From the NCBI GenBank assembly GCA_029976025.1, contig JARKNX010000039.1:17538-81537 (forward strand): DNA of 64,000 bases, written 5' to 3'. Made by a program: the position numbers and the translations under genes. Origin of the DNA: Aggregatilineales bacterium (GTDB lineage Bacteria; Chloroflexota; Anaerolineae; Aggregatilineales; Ch27). Position 1 is the first letter of the stretch, and each line of letters opens with the position of its first letter. Below, in pieces: positions 42,565 to 51,765 of the stretch. The notes beneath the pieces were generated by a model. The model did no database searches. It saw only the letters and a program-made list of their open reading frames with translations, and was not told the DNA's origin.

Positions 42565-43547
42565 AATACCATCAACTGGGGCGCACCGATATGCAGGTGT
42601 CTGAGATCAGCTTTGGTGCGTGGGCTATCGGCGGCAGTTGGGGCGAAGTCACCGAAGAAGAAGCGCTCGGCGCGCTGAACACCGCCATTGATATGGGCGT
42701 CAACTTCATCGATACCGCCGACGTCTATGGGGACGGCCGCAGTGAACGCCTGATCGCCCGGACGCTCAAAAGCCGGGGCGAAAAGGTCTACGTAGCCACC
42801 AAAGCCGGACGACGCCTGGATCCTCATGTCGCCGAGGGCTACAACTACAGAAATCTGTCGGCCTATGTCGAACGCAGCCTGCAAAATCTGGATACGGATG
42901 CCCTCGATCTGGTCCAGCTTCACTGCCCGCCGACCCCGGTTTATGAGCAGGACGAGACTTTTGATGCGCTGGAGCGCCTGGTGCAGCAGGGCAAGATTCG
43001 CTACTACGGCATCAGCGTCGAGAAGGTGAGCGAGGCGCTCACGGCCGTCGCCCGTTACCCCAATATCCAGAGCGTGCAGATCATCTTCAATATGTTTCGG
43101 CTGAAGCCGGCTGAGGAATTTTTCCCGGTCGCCAAAGCCCGGCAGGTAGGCATCCTGGCTCGCGTGCCGCTGGCCAGCGGGCTGCTGACCGGGCGCATGA
43201 CCGCTGCGACTGCTTTCTCCCCCGACGATCATCGCAACTTCAATCGCTACGGCGACTCTTTCGACGTGGGAGAGACATTCTCCGGCGTGCCTTACGAGAT
43301 CGGCCTGCGGGCAGTGGAGGAGATCAAGGCGGCTTTGCCGGAGGGGATGAGCATGACGGCTGCCGCGCTGCGCTGGATCACCATGTTCGATGCGGTCACC
43401 TGCGCCATCCCGGGGGCCAAGCGGCCTGACCAGGCGCGGCAGAACTTCTCCGCTGGCGATCTGCCTCCGCTACCGGACTCGCTGATGCAGACAGTACAGA
43501 GCGTGTACGATCGACTGATTCGGGAGCACGTGCACAATCGCTGGTAG
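42561..43547 (+). CDS. Aldo/keto reductase
   Basis: A 328-residue TIM-barrel oxidoreductase, NAD(P)H-dependent. The catalytic tetrad is visible: D51 and Y56 in NFIDTADVYGDGRSE, K81 in VYVATKAGRR, and H121 in DLVQLHCPP. The C-terminal SMTAAALRWITMFDAVTCAIPGAKRPDQ carries the cofactor phosphate-binding region of the family. Substrate specificity cannot be predicted. It follows the membrane protein with a four-base overlap. Confidence 0.93.
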   Translation: MKYHQLGRTDMQVSEISFGAWAIGGSWGEVTEEEALGALNTAIDMGVNFIDTADVYGDGRSERLIARTLKSRGEKVYVATKAGRRLDPHVAEGYNYRNLSAYVERSLQNLDTDALDLVQLHCPPTPVYEQDETFDALERLVQQGKIRYYGISVEKVSEALTAVARYPNIQSVQIIFNMFRLKPAEEFFPVAKARQVGILARVPLASGLLTGRMTAATAFSPDDHRNFNRYGDSFDVGETFSGVPYEIGLRAVEEIKAALPEGMSMTAAALRWITMFDAVTCAIPGAKRPDQARQNFSAGDLPPLPDSLMQTVQSVYDRLIREHVHNRW

Positions 43548-43658
43548 TATGGCCTCCGCGGCGGCGGATCGGGATTCGCCGTCGCGCTGCTCCCTGTCTT
43601 CTCAGCCAGTTTGTATACTTCGACCAGTCAGATTCGGCCATATCTCAACAGAAATACG

Positions 43659-43687
43659 TTGACAGACGAAGTGAAAGTAGATATGCT
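43659..43687 (+). promoter_or_regulatory. Promoter of the aromatic amino-acid operon
   Basis: TTGACA (43659-43664) and TATGCT (43682-43687) are separated by exactly 17 bases. Transcription would begin near 43694 and produce a leader of about 248 bases before aroH, containing the leader peptide and attenuator. Upstream, 43548-43658 shows nothing further. Confidence 0.75.
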
Positions 43688-43725
43688 GAAGCCAGTATCC
43701 GGGTAGTGGAGTTGTGACCATCGTG

Positions 43726-43836
43726 ATGGCCCGCCCCGCGTCGTTCATTCGCACACAGCCAGATTGCCAGTTCGCTGGCTATTTTGCGTTTTACTTTTAT
43801 ACGGGCGACATAGCACAGGCGGGCGTTAGCGACTGA
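43726..43836 (+). CDS. Phe/Tyr-rich attenuation leader peptide of the aro operon
   Basis: A 36-codon reading frame in the 248-base leader of the aro operon. Residues 19-25 read YFAFYFY, and F7 and F16 add further Phe codons, so eight of 36 codons are Phe or Tyr. The stop TGA is at 43834-43836, just after the strand that can form an antiterminator. In-frame GTG codons at 43714 and 43723 are alternative starts, with a GGAG at 43708-43711. Its role would be to measure charged tRNA-Phe and tRNA-Tyr by ribosome stalling, as in enterobacterial phe and trp leaders. No such peptide was used as a template; the call rests on codon content, position and the paired RNA structures. Confidence 0.78.
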   Translation: MARPASFIRTQPDCQFAGYFAFYFYTGDIAQAGVSD

Positions 43837-43892
43837 CGGGGATCCGGACAACCACTTCCAGACAGGGAAATCAGGCGCAGGAGCTAACGCTC
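43821..43892 (+). promoter_or_regulatory. Antiterminator pairing of the aro attenuator
   Basis: GGGCGTTAGC (43821-43830), inside the last codons of the leader peptide, is complementary to GCTAACGCTC (43883-43892) over ten pairs with one G-U. The second strand covers the loop and 3' arm of the terminator, so the two structures exclude each other. A ribosome stalled at the Tyr/Phe codons (up to 43800) leaves the first strand free. A ribosome at the stop codon covers it. Confidence 0.72.
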
Positions 43893-43904
43893 CTGCGCTT
43901 TTTT
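43875..43904 (+). terminator. Attenuator terminator upstream of aroH
   Basis: A perfect 10-base-pair stem, GCGCAGGAGC with GCTCCTGCGC, closes a TAAC loop and is followed by six T (43899-43904). It lies 38 bases before the aroH start and after the leader peptide, so it ends transcription before the operon unless the antiterminator forms. Confidence 0.9.
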
Positions 43905-43941
43905 GTTACTTTATCGAATTTACCAGAAAGGAATTGTTTTC

Positions 43942-44352
43942 ATGAAACCTGCCCTGGCCTGTCGAGGAGTACGCGGCGCAGTGCTGGCAGACGCCGATAC
44001 CGCTGAGGCGATCCACAGCGCCGCCCGTGAGCTGCTCGACGCCATGATCAGCGCCAACAACATTGTCGAAGAAGATGTCGCCAGCGTGATCTTCACCAGC
44101 ACGCCAGACCTGACAGCCGCCTATCCGGCTACGGCGGCTCGCCAGTTGGGCTGGCACGATGCCGCACTCCTGGGCGCTGTAGAGATACAGCCCCCCAATT
44201 CGCCCGGCCGGTGCATCCGCGTGCTCATCCACTGGAACACGTCCCTCCCCCAGAAGGATATCCAGCATATCTACATCCGGGGGGCAGAACGCCTGCGCCC
44301 GGATCGCGCCGACGCCGGGCGCGATCCGCAGAGTGATGCAGGAAACCGGTAG
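43942..44352 (+). CDS. aroH: Chorismate mutase, AroH type
   Basis: About 136 residues from the ATG at 43942, with AAAGGA upstream. [30 protein letters not shown] is typical of Bacillus-type AroH, as are [29 protein letters not shown] and [11 protein letters not shown]. It forms trimers and turns chorismate into prephenate. It lies first in the operon, immediately after the attenuator. The C-terminal tail is somewhat longer than in B. subtilis. Confidence 0.95.
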   Translation: MKPALACRGVRGAVLADADTAEAIHSAARELLDAMISANNIVEEDVASVIFTSTPDLTAAYPATAARQLGWHDAALLGAVEIQPPNSPGRCIRVLIHWNTSLPQKDIQHIYIRGAERLRPDRADAGRDPQSDAGNR

Positions 44353-44397
44353 ATTACTGCGCCATTTGGACATTTCGTTCCGTAGAAGGAGAAGCTG

Positions 44398-45417
44398 ATG
44401 ATGATTATCGTGATGAAGGTTGGAGCCAGCGCCAAAGAAATTTCCGCCGTGCTCTCCCGGGTGAAGAAATACGGGTATGAAGCACACCTAAGCGATGGTC
44501 AGGAACGCACAATCATCGGGATTGTAGGGGATGGCAATGTCCGCGACTACCGCGAGCAGTTCGAGCTGATGGAAGGTGTGGAGCGGACTGTGCCCGTCAG
44601 CCATCCTTACAAGCTGGCCAGCCGCGAGTTCCATGCCACCAATACTCTGGTGCCGTTGAACGGCAATCGGGTCGGCGACACGAAGGTACTCGTCATCGCC
44701 GGGCCATGTTCCGTTGAAAGCCGCGAACAAATCCTGGAGACAGCCCACGCCGTCAAGGAAGCCGGGGCCACCGCTCTGCGCGGCGGCGCCTTCAAGCCGC
44801 GCTCCTCGCCATACGCCTTCCAGGGTCTGGGGGAAGAAGGGCTGCGCTACCTGGCCGAAGCGCGGGAACAGACCGGACTGCCGATCGTGACCGAGGTGAT
44901 GGATACGACCATGGTCCCTCTGGTCTGCGATTACGCCGATGTGCTCCAGATCGGCGCGCGCAACATGCAGAACTACGCCCTGTTGCACGCCGTAGGTAAA
45001 GCCCAGCACACCGTCCTTCTGAAGCGCGGTATCAGCAGCACGATGGAAGAACTGCTGATGTCCGCCGAATATATCCTCAGCCACGGCAATACCCGCGTCA
45101 TGTTATGCGAGCGGGGCATCCGCACCTTCGAGCGTTATACGCGCAACACCTTCGATATCAACGCCATCCCTGTCCTTAAAGAGCGTACTCACCTGCCCAT
45201 CATCGCCGATCCAAGCCACGCTACCGGCCACTGGCAGTATGTGGAATCAATGGCCAAAGCGGCCGTAGCCGCCGGCGCGGATGGCATCATTGTTGAGGTA
45301 CATCCCAGGCCCGAAGAAGCTGTCTCCGACGGCATGCAGTCCCTGACGCTGGAGCGATTCGCCGACATGATGAAGGCGCTCCGGCGCGTGGCCGAAGCGG
45401 TTGATCGCACTGTATGA
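44398..45417 (+). CDS. aroF: 3-deoxy-7-phosphoheptulonate (DAHP) synthase, class I beta with ferredoxin-like regulatory domain
   Basis: A 339-residue enzyme. The first 70 residues ([21 protein letters not shown]) form the ferredoxin-like domain that in Thermotoga DAHP synthase binds Tyr or Phe for feedback inhibition. The catalytic barrel has [59 protein letters not shown] and [13 protein letters not shown]. It joins phosphoenolpyruvate and erythrose 4-phosphate, the first step of the pathway. It overlaps tyrA by four bases. The gene name varies by convention (aroF, aroG). Confidence 0.95.
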   Translation: MMIIVMKVGASAKEISAVLSRVKKYGYEAHLSDGQERTIIGIVGDGNVRDYREQFELMEGVERTVPVSHPYKLASREFHATNTLVPLNGNRVGDTKVLVIAGPCSVESREQILETAHAVKEAGATALRGGAFKPRSSPYAFQGLGEEGLRYLAEAREQTGLPIVTEVMDTTMVPLVCDYADVLQIGARNMQNYALLHAVGKAQHTVLLKRGISSTMEELLMSAEYILSHGNTRVMLCERGIRTFERYTRNTFDINAIPVLKERTHLPIIADPSHATGHWQYVESMAKAAVAAGADGIIVEVHPRPEEAVSDGMQSLTLERFADMMKALRRVAEAVDRTV

Positions 45418-46292
45418 GCCATTCACTCCGACAGCAAACGGTGGCCATCGTCGGGCTGGGGCTGATGGGCGGGTCGATCGCGCTGGCATTGCGCGACCGG
45501 GTGGCCCATCTGGTGGGCGTAGACCCGGATCAGGGGACGCTCGCCTATGCTCAGAAAAAGGGGATTATTGACAGCGGCACTCAGGACCTGAAGGCAGGCG
45601 TCAAAGATGCGCAGACGGTGATTCTGGCCGCGCCGGTCCAGGTGATCCTGGATATGGTGCGCAGCCGAATCGGCAGTTACCTGCGCGCCAACACCCTGCT
45701 GATTGATATCGGCAGCACCAAAGCGCAAATCTGCGCCGCCATGGGCAGCCTGCCGATCAGCATCCTGGCGATGGGGGGCCACCCCATGTGCGGCAAGGAG
45801 CGCAGCGGAATCGACTCCGCTGATGCTGATCTGTACAGAGGACGCCCTTTCGTTCTGTGCGCTCCCCGCCGCTCTACACCGGCCGCCCGTCTCAGGGCGC
45901 TGGAACTGGTGACCGCTCTTGGCGCAGTCCCCATTGAGATGGACGCCGAGCGTCATGATCAGTTGGTGGCCGGGATCAGCCACCTGCCCTATCTGCTCAG
46001 CGCGGCATTCGTGCACACGGTTGAGGGCGAATCAGAGACCGATCCCATGATCTGGGAACTGGCCGCCGGGGGCTTCCGGGATACTTCGCGGCTCGCCGCA
46101 AGCGACGTGCGCATGATGACGGATATCATCAGCACCAATTCAGCGGCCATCGCCCGGTCGCTGGCTCTCTTTCGCGTGCAGCTTGCCCTGCTGGAAGTCG
46201 CCCTGGTTTCTCAGGATCAGGCGCAACTGGAAACGATGCTGCAAGCGGCACATAACGCCCGTGTGATGTGGGCTGAGCAGCACCAGACCTGA
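45414..46292 (+). CDS. tyrA: Prephenate dehydrogenase
   Basis: A 292-residue NAD(P)-dependent enzyme of the tyrosine branch. [18 protein letters not shown] is the Rossmann loop. [27 protein letters not shown] and [17 protein letters not shown] carry catalytic His and conserved residues. No ACT domain is present, so feedback control may rest with DAHP synthase. An arogenate dehydrogenase specificity cannot be excluded. It is translationally coupled to the preceding gene by an ATGA overlap. Confidence 0.94.
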   Translation: MSHSLRQQTVAIVGLGLMGGSIALALRDRVAHLVGVDPDQGTLAYAQKKGIIDSGTQDLKAGVKDAQTVILAAPVQVILDMVRSRIGSYLRANTLLIDIGSTKAQICAAMGSLPISILAMGGHPMCGKERSGIDSADADLYRGRPFVLCAPRRSTPAARLRALELVTALGAVPIEMDAERHDQLVAGISHLPYLLSAAFVHTVEGESETDPMIWELAAGGFRDTSRLAASDVRMMTDIISTNSAAIARSLALFRVQLALLEVALVSQDQAQLETMLQAAHNARVMWAEQHQT

Positions 46293-46317
46293 TCGCTACC
46301 CGGTGAAAGTGAGGAAT

Positions 46318-47625
46318 ATGCGCACCCTGTACCTATCTGATCCGGATATCCTCCATATTGAGTCAGGCTCCCCCCTGCGCGGGCTTGCCTCCGTCCCCGG
46401 CGACAAGAGCATCAGCCACCGCGTCGTGATCTTCGGGGCGCTGGCGGAAGGGGCAAGCCACGTCACTGGCTGGCTCTCTGCCGGTGATACGCGCGCGTCG
46501 CTCAAGGCGATACAGGCGCTGGGTATCCCGGTCGAACGCCACGATGACACAACGCTAACTATCCACGGGGGTCAGTTTCGAGCGCCCGCCAGCGCCTTGA
46601 ATCTGGTCAACACAGGGACTGGCATCCGCCTGCTGGCCGGGATCATGGCCGGTCAGCCGTTCCCCGTCACACTGGATGGCTCCGAGCAGCTCCGCCGCCG
46701 CCCGATGCGTCGGGTCACCGCCCCCCTGCGCGAAATGGGGGCAGCGGTGACCGACCGGGACGGCCTGCTCCCGCTTCACTTCGAGCCATCTCACCTGCGC
46801 GGCATTCGCTATGAGCTGCCGGTTGCCAGCGCCCAGGTCAAGAGCGCGCTGCTGCTGGCGGCCCTGTTCGCCGAGGGACCGACAACCGTGCTGGAGCCAG
46901 GCCCGAGCCGCGACCACACCGAGCGCCTGCTCAGCGCGATGGGGGCCGGGCTTATCATTGCTGGCGGGGGCGTGACGCTGACCCCCGGGCGCTCGCTAAA
47001 CCCAATCGCGCTGGCCGTGCCCGGCGACTTCTCATCGGCGGCCTTTCTCATCGTCGCCAGCACCATTGTGGCGGACAGCCAGGTTACGCTGGAGAATGTC
47101 AGCATCAACCCTACGCGCACGGGGCTGCTGGACGTTTTGAAATCAATGGGCGCCAACATTCAGGTGGAGGAAACCGGATACGCTGGTGGCGATCCAGTTG
47201 GACGTCTCATGGTACAATCGGCCCCGCTGGGAGAGGCCGACATCTCCGGCGAGACCGTTGTGCGCATGATTGACGAATTTCCGGCCTTTATGATCGCAGC
47301 GCTATGCGCCGACGGAAATGTAACCGTCCGTGAGGCCAGGGAACTCCGCGTCAAGGAAACCGATCGTATCAGCATCATGGCCGGTGAGCTGCGCAAGATG
47401 GGCGCGGTGATCCTCGAACAGGAGGACGGCTTCACTATCCAGGGTCCGCAGAAACTGACGGGAGCCGTGGTAAACGGGCATGACGATCACCGGGTAGCTA
47501 TGAGTCTCGCCGTTGCCGGGCTGGTGGCCGCGGGCAGGACAACCGTTCGCGGCGCTGGCTGCGTGGCCGATTCCTTCCCCGGTTTCGCCCGGACGCTGGC
47601 GCAGCTAGGAGTAAACGTACAGTGA
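46318..47625 (+). CDS. aroA: 3-phosphoshikimate 1-carboxyvinyltransferase (EPSP synthase)
   Basis: About 435 residues from the ATG at 46318 with GAGGA close by; a GTG at 46303 lacks a ribosome-binding site. Motifs: LASVPGDKSISHRVVIFGALAEG, LVNTGTGIRLLAGIMAG, DGSEQLRRRPMRR, LPVASAQVKSALLLA, AVPGDFSSAAFLIVA and GHDDHRVAMSLAVAGL. It forms EPSP from shikimate 3-phosphate and phosphoenolpyruvate. Its stop overlaps the aroE GTG start. Confidence 0.96.
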   Translation: MRTLYLSDPDILHIESGSPLRGLASVPGDKSISHRVVIFGALAEGASHVTGWLSAGDTRASLKAIQALGIPVERHDDTTLTIHGGQFRAPASALNLVNTGTGIRLLAGIMAGQPFPVTLDGSEQLRRRPMRRVTAPLREMGAAVTDRDGLLPLHFEPSHLRGIRYELPVASAQVKSALLLAALFAEGPTTVLEPGPSRDHTERLLSAMGAGLIIAGGGVTLTPGRSLNPIALAVPGDFSSAAFLIVASTIVADSQVTLENVSINPTRTGLLDVLKSMGANIQVEETGYAGGDPVGRLMVQSAPLGEADISGETVVRMIDEFPAFMIAALCADGNVTVREARELRVKETDRISIMAGELRKMGAVILEQEDGFTIQGPQKLTGAVVNGHDDHRVAMSLAVAGLVAAGRTTVRGAGCVADSFPGFARTLAQLGVNVQ

Positions 47626-48533
47626 CTGCCCACAGTATCACGCGCGTGGGGTTGGTCGGCTGGCCGGTGGAGCACAGCCTCAGCCCGACCATGTTCAACG
47701 CCCTGTTTGAAGCACTGGATATGCCCTGGAACTACGAAACCTTCGCGGTAGAGCCGGCTGATCTGGCCGGTATGGTGAGTCTTCTGCATGAGCAGGGCGT
47801 GCGCGGCTTCAATGTAACTGTGCCGCATAAGCGGAACATCATCAGCCTGCTGGACAGTATCAGGCCCGAAGCGCGCGTCATCGGCGCCGTGAACACAGTC
47901 ATCCCGATGGACGGCGATACAGCCCGCTGGCAGGGGACTAACACCGATATCATCGGCTTCCACCAGGATATCAGCTCGCTGATGGAGCCTCCAGAACAGG
48001 GTTCATATGCCCTGATTCTGGGCGCAGGAGGGGCGGCTCGCGCGGCGGCTTACGTACTGGCGCGTACAGGGTACCGGCTCTTCATTGTGTCGCGCGATCC
48101 TGCCCGCGGCCTGGAGCTGATCCGCGACATCCAGAGCGGCCTGGCCGCGTCCGGCGCTGGAGAAGCCGATTCGTTCGGCTCCACCCAGTGGCGAATGCAG
48201 ATGCGCACCATCCCCTGGGAGCGTCTGGGGCAAATTAAGGCGGATATCCGCCTGGTTGTGAACTGCACGCCGGTAGGGCTGTGGCCTGATGTAAATAGCT
48301 CCCCCTGGCCTGAAGAAGTGCCCCTCCCTCCGCTGGCGACAGTCTATGATATGGTCTACCGGCCGCAGGAAACCCGATTGATGCAGCAGGCCCGGGCCGC
48401 CGGACTGCCCGCGTTCAATGGGCTGGGCATGCTTGTACAGCAGGGAGCGGCCGCCTTCGAACTCTGGACCGGCAAGCCCGCCCGCACCGATATTATGTTA
48501 GCCGCCGCACAGCGAGTCCTGAACCATGACTGA
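47622..48533 (+). CDS. aroE: Shikimate dehydrogenase
   Basis: A 303-residue enzyme starting GTG, overlapping aroA as GTGA. Substrate-binding motifs: GWPVEHSLSPTMFNALF, GFNVTVPHKRNI with the catalytic Lys, GAVNTVIP and GTNTDIIGF. The NADPH loop is ALILGAGGAARAAAYVL. GLGMLVQQGAAAFELWTG closes the protein as usual. It reduces 3-dehydroshikimate. It overlaps aroC by eight bases. Confidence 0.96.
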   Translation: MTAHSITRVGLVGWPVEHSLSPTMFNALFEALDMPWNYETFAVEPADLAGMVSLLHEQGVRGFNVTVPHKRNIISLLDSIRPEARVIGAVNTVIPMDGDTARWQGTNTDIIGFHQDISSLMEPPEQGSYALILGAGGAARAAAYVLARTGYRLFIVSRDPARGLELIRDIQSGLAASGAGEADSFGSTQWRMQMRTIPWERLGQIKADIRLVVNCTPVGLWPDVNSSPWPEEVPLPPLATVYDMVYRPQETRLMQQARAAGLPAFNGLGMLVQQGAAAFELWTGKPARTDIMLAAAQRVLNHD

Positions 48534-49737
48534 CACACGTCTCCGCCTTCTGACCGCGGGGGAATCGCATGGCCCCCTGCTCACCGGCATCCTGGAAGGG
48601 ATGCCCGCCGGGCTTACCCTCATCCCCGAAGACATCACCCGCGAACTGGCCCGCCGCCAGACTGGCTATGGCAGCGGCGGGCGGATGCAGATTGAACAGG
48701 ATCGGGCGCATATCACCGGCGGCGTCATGGCCGGGCAAACCACCGGAGCACCGATCAGCCTGATCATCGGCAATCGGGACTGGAAGAACTGGGCAGAGAA
48801 GGATATCACGCCCCTCACCACGCCGCGCCCTGGCCATGCCGATCTGACCGGCGCGATCAAGTACCGCTATGATGATCTTCGCCCGGCCCTGGAACGCGCC
48901 AGCGCACGAGAAACTGCGGTCCGCGTGGCGGCGGGCGCTATCTGCAAGAGGCTGCTGGCCGAGTTCGGCATCCTCGTCGGGGGGTACGTGACCCAGATCG
49001 GGAATGTCAGCGCCGATCTGCCGCCCGATCTCGATTATCCGGCGCGCTTCGAGCTGGCCGAAGCGAGCGATGTCCGCTGTCCGGACGCCGCGGCGAGCGA
49101 AGCCATGCGCGCGGCAATCCGGCAGGCCAAAATCGATCGCGACACCCTCGGCGGCATCTTCGAGATTGTGGCGCTGGGACTGCCGCCGGGCCTGGGCAGC
49201 CATGTCCACTACGACCGCCGGTTGACCGGCCGTCTGCTGGGAGTCATGGGCAGCATCCCCTCAATTAAAGGCGCTGAAATCGGCGCTGCCTTCCAGAACA
49301 CGACTCGTCCGGGGACCGCGGTGCACGACGAGATCGCCGCCCGGGACGGCCTGCTGCGCCGCCGGACCGATCGCGGCGGCGGACTGGAAGGAGGGATTAC
49401 GACGGGCGAGCCGCTCATTGTCCGCGCGGCTATGAAGCCGATCAGCACAACGCTAACCCCCCTCGGCACGGTTGATCTGGCTACGGGCGAGCCGGGCCAG
49501 ACTGTGTACGAACGCTCCGATTTCTGCGCCGTCCCGCGCGCTGTCGTGGTTGGCGAAGCAATGGTTGCCTTCGTGCTGGCGGATGCCCTGCTGGAGAAGC
49601 TGGGCGGCGATCATGTGACAGAGTTACAGGAGCGCTTTGCGCAGCTCCGCCAGGGCCGTCTGGACGAGCTGACGATGCGCAATGAGCCGTGGCGTTTCGG
49701 CTACGACTGGCCGGCCGATTTTGACTGGGAATTCTGA
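48526..49737 (+). CDS. aroC: Chorismate synthase
   Basis: A 403-residue FMN-dependent enzyme that removes phosphate from EPSP to make chorismate. The signatures are complete: TAGESHGPLLTGILEG at the N-terminus, GYGSGGRMQIEQDR, RPGHADLTGAIKYRYDD, ERASARETAVRVAAGA and YERSDFCAVPRAVVVGEAM near the C-terminus. It requires reduced FMN, so a reductase is needed elsewhere. Seven bases separate it from aroK. Confidence 0.96.
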   Translation: MTDTRLRLLTAGESHGPLLTGILEGMPAGLTLIPEDITRELARRQTGYGSGGRMQIEQDRAHITGGVMAGQTTGAPISLIIGNRDWKNWAEKDITPLTTPRPGHADLTGAIKYRYDDLRPALERASARETAVRVAAGAICKRLLAEFGILVGGYVTQIGNVSADLPPDLDYPARFELAEASDVRCPDAAASEAMRAAIRQAKIDRDTLGGIFEIVALGLPPGLGSHVHYDRRLTGRLLGVMGSIPSIKGAEIGAAFQNTTRPGTAVHDEIAARDGLLRRRTDRGGGLEGGITTGEPLIVRAAMKPISTTLTPLGTVDLATGEPGQTVYERSDFCAVPRAVVVGEAMVAFVLADALLEKLGGDHVTELQERFAQLRQGRLDELTMRNEPWRFGYDWPADFDWEF

Positions 49738-49743
49738 GGCGGG

Positions 49744-50253
49744 ATGAACCTGATACTGACCGGCTTCATGGGGACCGGCAAGAGCACCGCCGGACGGCTG
49801 GTGGCAGAACGTCTGTGCCGCCCGTTCATAGATGTGGATGTCGAGATCGAACGGCGCACGGGGCGAAGCATTCCGCAGCTATTCGCCGAAGAAGGTGAGG
49901 CGACTTTCCGGGCGCTAGAGCGGGCGCTGTGTCAGGAGCTGGCCGAAGCGCGCGAGCTGGTGATTGCAACTGGCGGAGGCGCGCTGGTGGACCCGGTCAG
50001 CCGTGAAGCCATGATGCGGACCGGTTTTGTGATCTGCCTGACCGCCTCACCGGAGAATCTCCTGGCGCGTTTGCAGCACGACACGGGCCGCCCTCTGTTG
50101 CAGGCGCCCGATCCAGCCGCCCGCCTGCGCGCACTTCTGGAGGCGCGCGCCGCTTCCTACGCCGCCTTACCTCACCATCTCAATACAGACAGCCTGACAC
50201 CTGAGCAGGTCGCAGAGGCGATTCTAACCCTATGGCACACACGCTCCACGTAA
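49744..50253 (+). CDS. aroK: Shikimate kinase
   Basis: A 169-residue P-loop kinase. LTGFMGTGKSTAGRLVAE is the Walker A region. FIDVDVEIERRTGRSIPQLF provides the shikimate-binding Asp, EGEATFRALERALCQEL gives the Arg, and VIATGGGALVDP the GGG motif. The lid RPLLQAPDP follows. It makes shikimate 3-phosphate. The 3' end overlaps aroB by 22 bases. Confidence 0.95.
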   Translation: MNLILTGFMGTGKSTAGRLVAERLCRPFIDVDVEIERRTGRSIPQLFAEEGEATFRALERALCQELAEARELVIATGGGALVDPVSREAMMRTGFVICLTASPENLLARLQHDTGRPLLQAPDPAARLRALLEARAASYAALPHHLNTDSLTPEQVAEAILTLWHTRST

Positions 50254-51284
50254 AAGCACCCGACGCCGGCTATGATATTCTGTTCGAGCCGGGGGCGTTG
50301 CGCCGGCTGCCTGCGATTCTCAACGCGTACAGCCTGCCGGGGCGCGCCGTCATCGGGACCAATACGACCGTCCTCCCCCTTTATGGGCGCGCACTGGCGT
50401 CCCTCCTGTCGGACGCCGCGGTGGTAGCTATCCAGGATGGCGAGCAGTACAAGACGCTGGATACGCTGGCCGCGCTTTATGCCGACCTAACCCGCGCCGG
50501 GCTGGACCGAAGCGGGCTGCTGATCGCGCTGGGCGGCGGCGTGGTCGGGGACACTGTCGGCTTCGCCGCGGCAACCTATATGCGGGGCGTCCGTCTGGTG
50601 CAGATTCCGACCACCCTGCTGTCTATGGTCGATTCCAGCGTGGGCGGCAAGACCGGTGTCGATCTGCCGCAGGGCAAAAATCTGGTCGGGGCCTTCAAGC
50701 AGCCGGAACTTGTCATCATCGACACCGAGGTCCTGCCGACACTTCCCGATATCGAATGGCGGTGCGGGCTGGCGGAAGTGATCAAGCACGGCCTGCTCGC
50801 TGACCCGACCCTGCTCGACCCGGAATTGCTGCGGCGCGAAAAGGCGGCTGAATTCCTGCCACGCGCTGTCTCCGTCAAGGTGCGTATCGTGGAACAGGAC
50901 CCGTTTGAGAAGGATGTCCGCGCCCATCTGAATCTGGGCCATACCTTCGCCCATGCTCTGGAGCAGGTCAGCGGCTACTCCTGGAAGCACGGCGAGGCGG
51001 TGGCGGTGGGAATGGTAGCGGCTGTCCGGCTGTCGGCTGCGCTGGCGCTGTGCGAGCCGGACCTCCCCGGCCAACTGGAATCGCTGCTGGCGAAGGTAGG
51101 CCTTCCGGTGCGCTTTCCACCCTACCCCCCAGAACGTCTGTGGGAGGCAATGGCGACTGACAAAAAGCGGCAGCGCGGAAAGACGCGGTTCGTCCTCTTG
51201 AAGGGCATCGGAAAACCCCTTATTATGGAAGATGTCGCGCGTGAGGCGGTGCTGTCTGTTCTGACGGAGTTGACCGACCGGTGA
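50232..51284 (+). CDS. aroB: 3-dehydroquinate synthase
   Basis: A 350-residue NAD-dependent and Zn-dependent lyase. [70 protein letters not shown] and [23 protein letters not shown] give the NAD-binding and zinc-binding residues. It turns DAHP into 3-dehydroquinate. It begins inside aroK and its stop overlaps aroQ as GTGA. Confidence 0.96.
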   Translation: MAHTLHVKAPDAGYDILFEPGALRRLPAILNAYSLPGRAVIGTNTTVLPLYGRALASLLSDAAVVAIQDGEQYKTLDTLAALYADLTRAGLDRSGLLIALGGGVVGDTVGFAAATYMRGVRLVQIPTTLLSMVDSSVGGKTGVDLPQGKNLVGAFKQPELVIIDTEVLPTLPDIEWRCGLAEVIKHGLLADPTLLDPELLRREKAAEFLPRAVSVKVRIVEQDPFEKDVRAHLNLGHTFAHALEQVSGYSWKHGEAVAVGMVAAVRLSAALALCEPDLPGQLESLLAKVGLPVRFPPYPPERLWEAMATDKKRQRGKTRFVLLKGIGKPLIMEDVAREAVLSVLTELTDR

Positions 51285-51730
51285 GCATCGAATTCCTGAT
51301 CCTGCACGGCCCTAATCTGAATTTGCTCGGTGAGCGCGAACCGGAGGTCTACGGTCCGCTGACGCTGGATGACATCAACGATCGCCTCAGTCAGCATGCC
51401 GCCACCCGCCAGATCAGCTTGCGCATCCAGCAGTCCAACCACGAAGGTGTCCTGATCGATACACTGCATCTCGCCCGCAACTGGGCATCCGGGGTCATCA
51501 TCAATCCCGGCGCCTATACCCATACATCGATCGCTCTGCGGGATGCTATCGCCAGCATCGATCTGCCCGTTGTCGAGGTCCATCTCAGCAATATCCACGC
51601 CCGTGAGGAATTCCGGCATCGGTCCATGCTGGCCGGCGTCTGCCTGGGGCAGATCAGCGGTTTCGGCTGGCGCAGTTACGTGCTGGGGATGGACGCCCTG
51701 CTGGGACATCTCGGCCGCCTGGCCGAATAG
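51281..51730 (+). CDS. aroQ: Type II 3-dehydroquinate dehydratase
   Basis: A 149-residue enzyme starting at [22 protein letters not shown] holds the catalytic Arg and Tyr region; [18 protein letters not shown] and [18 protein letters not shown] give the active-site Asn, His and Arg. It forms dodecamers and makes 3-dehydroshikimate. It is the last gene of the operon and converges with the cobalamin adenosyltransferase gene 36 bases away. Confidence 0.96.
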   Translation: MSIEFLILHGPNLNLLGEREPEVYGPLTLDDINDRLSQHAATRQISLRIQQSNHEGVLIDTLHLARNWASGVIINPGAYTHTSIALRDAIASIDLPVVEVHLSNIHAREEFRHRSMLAGVCLGQISGFGWRSYVLGMDALLGHLGRLAE

Positions 51731-51765
51731 TCATTGCGTGTGGCGAGGTTCCGCCTTGCGCCGTA

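Noticed and set aside
43694..43941. T-box or riboswitch in the aro leader
   Set aside because: No T-box consensus before the terminator and no specifier loop was found. The Phe/Tyr-rich frame with overlapping antiterminator and terminator explains the region better.
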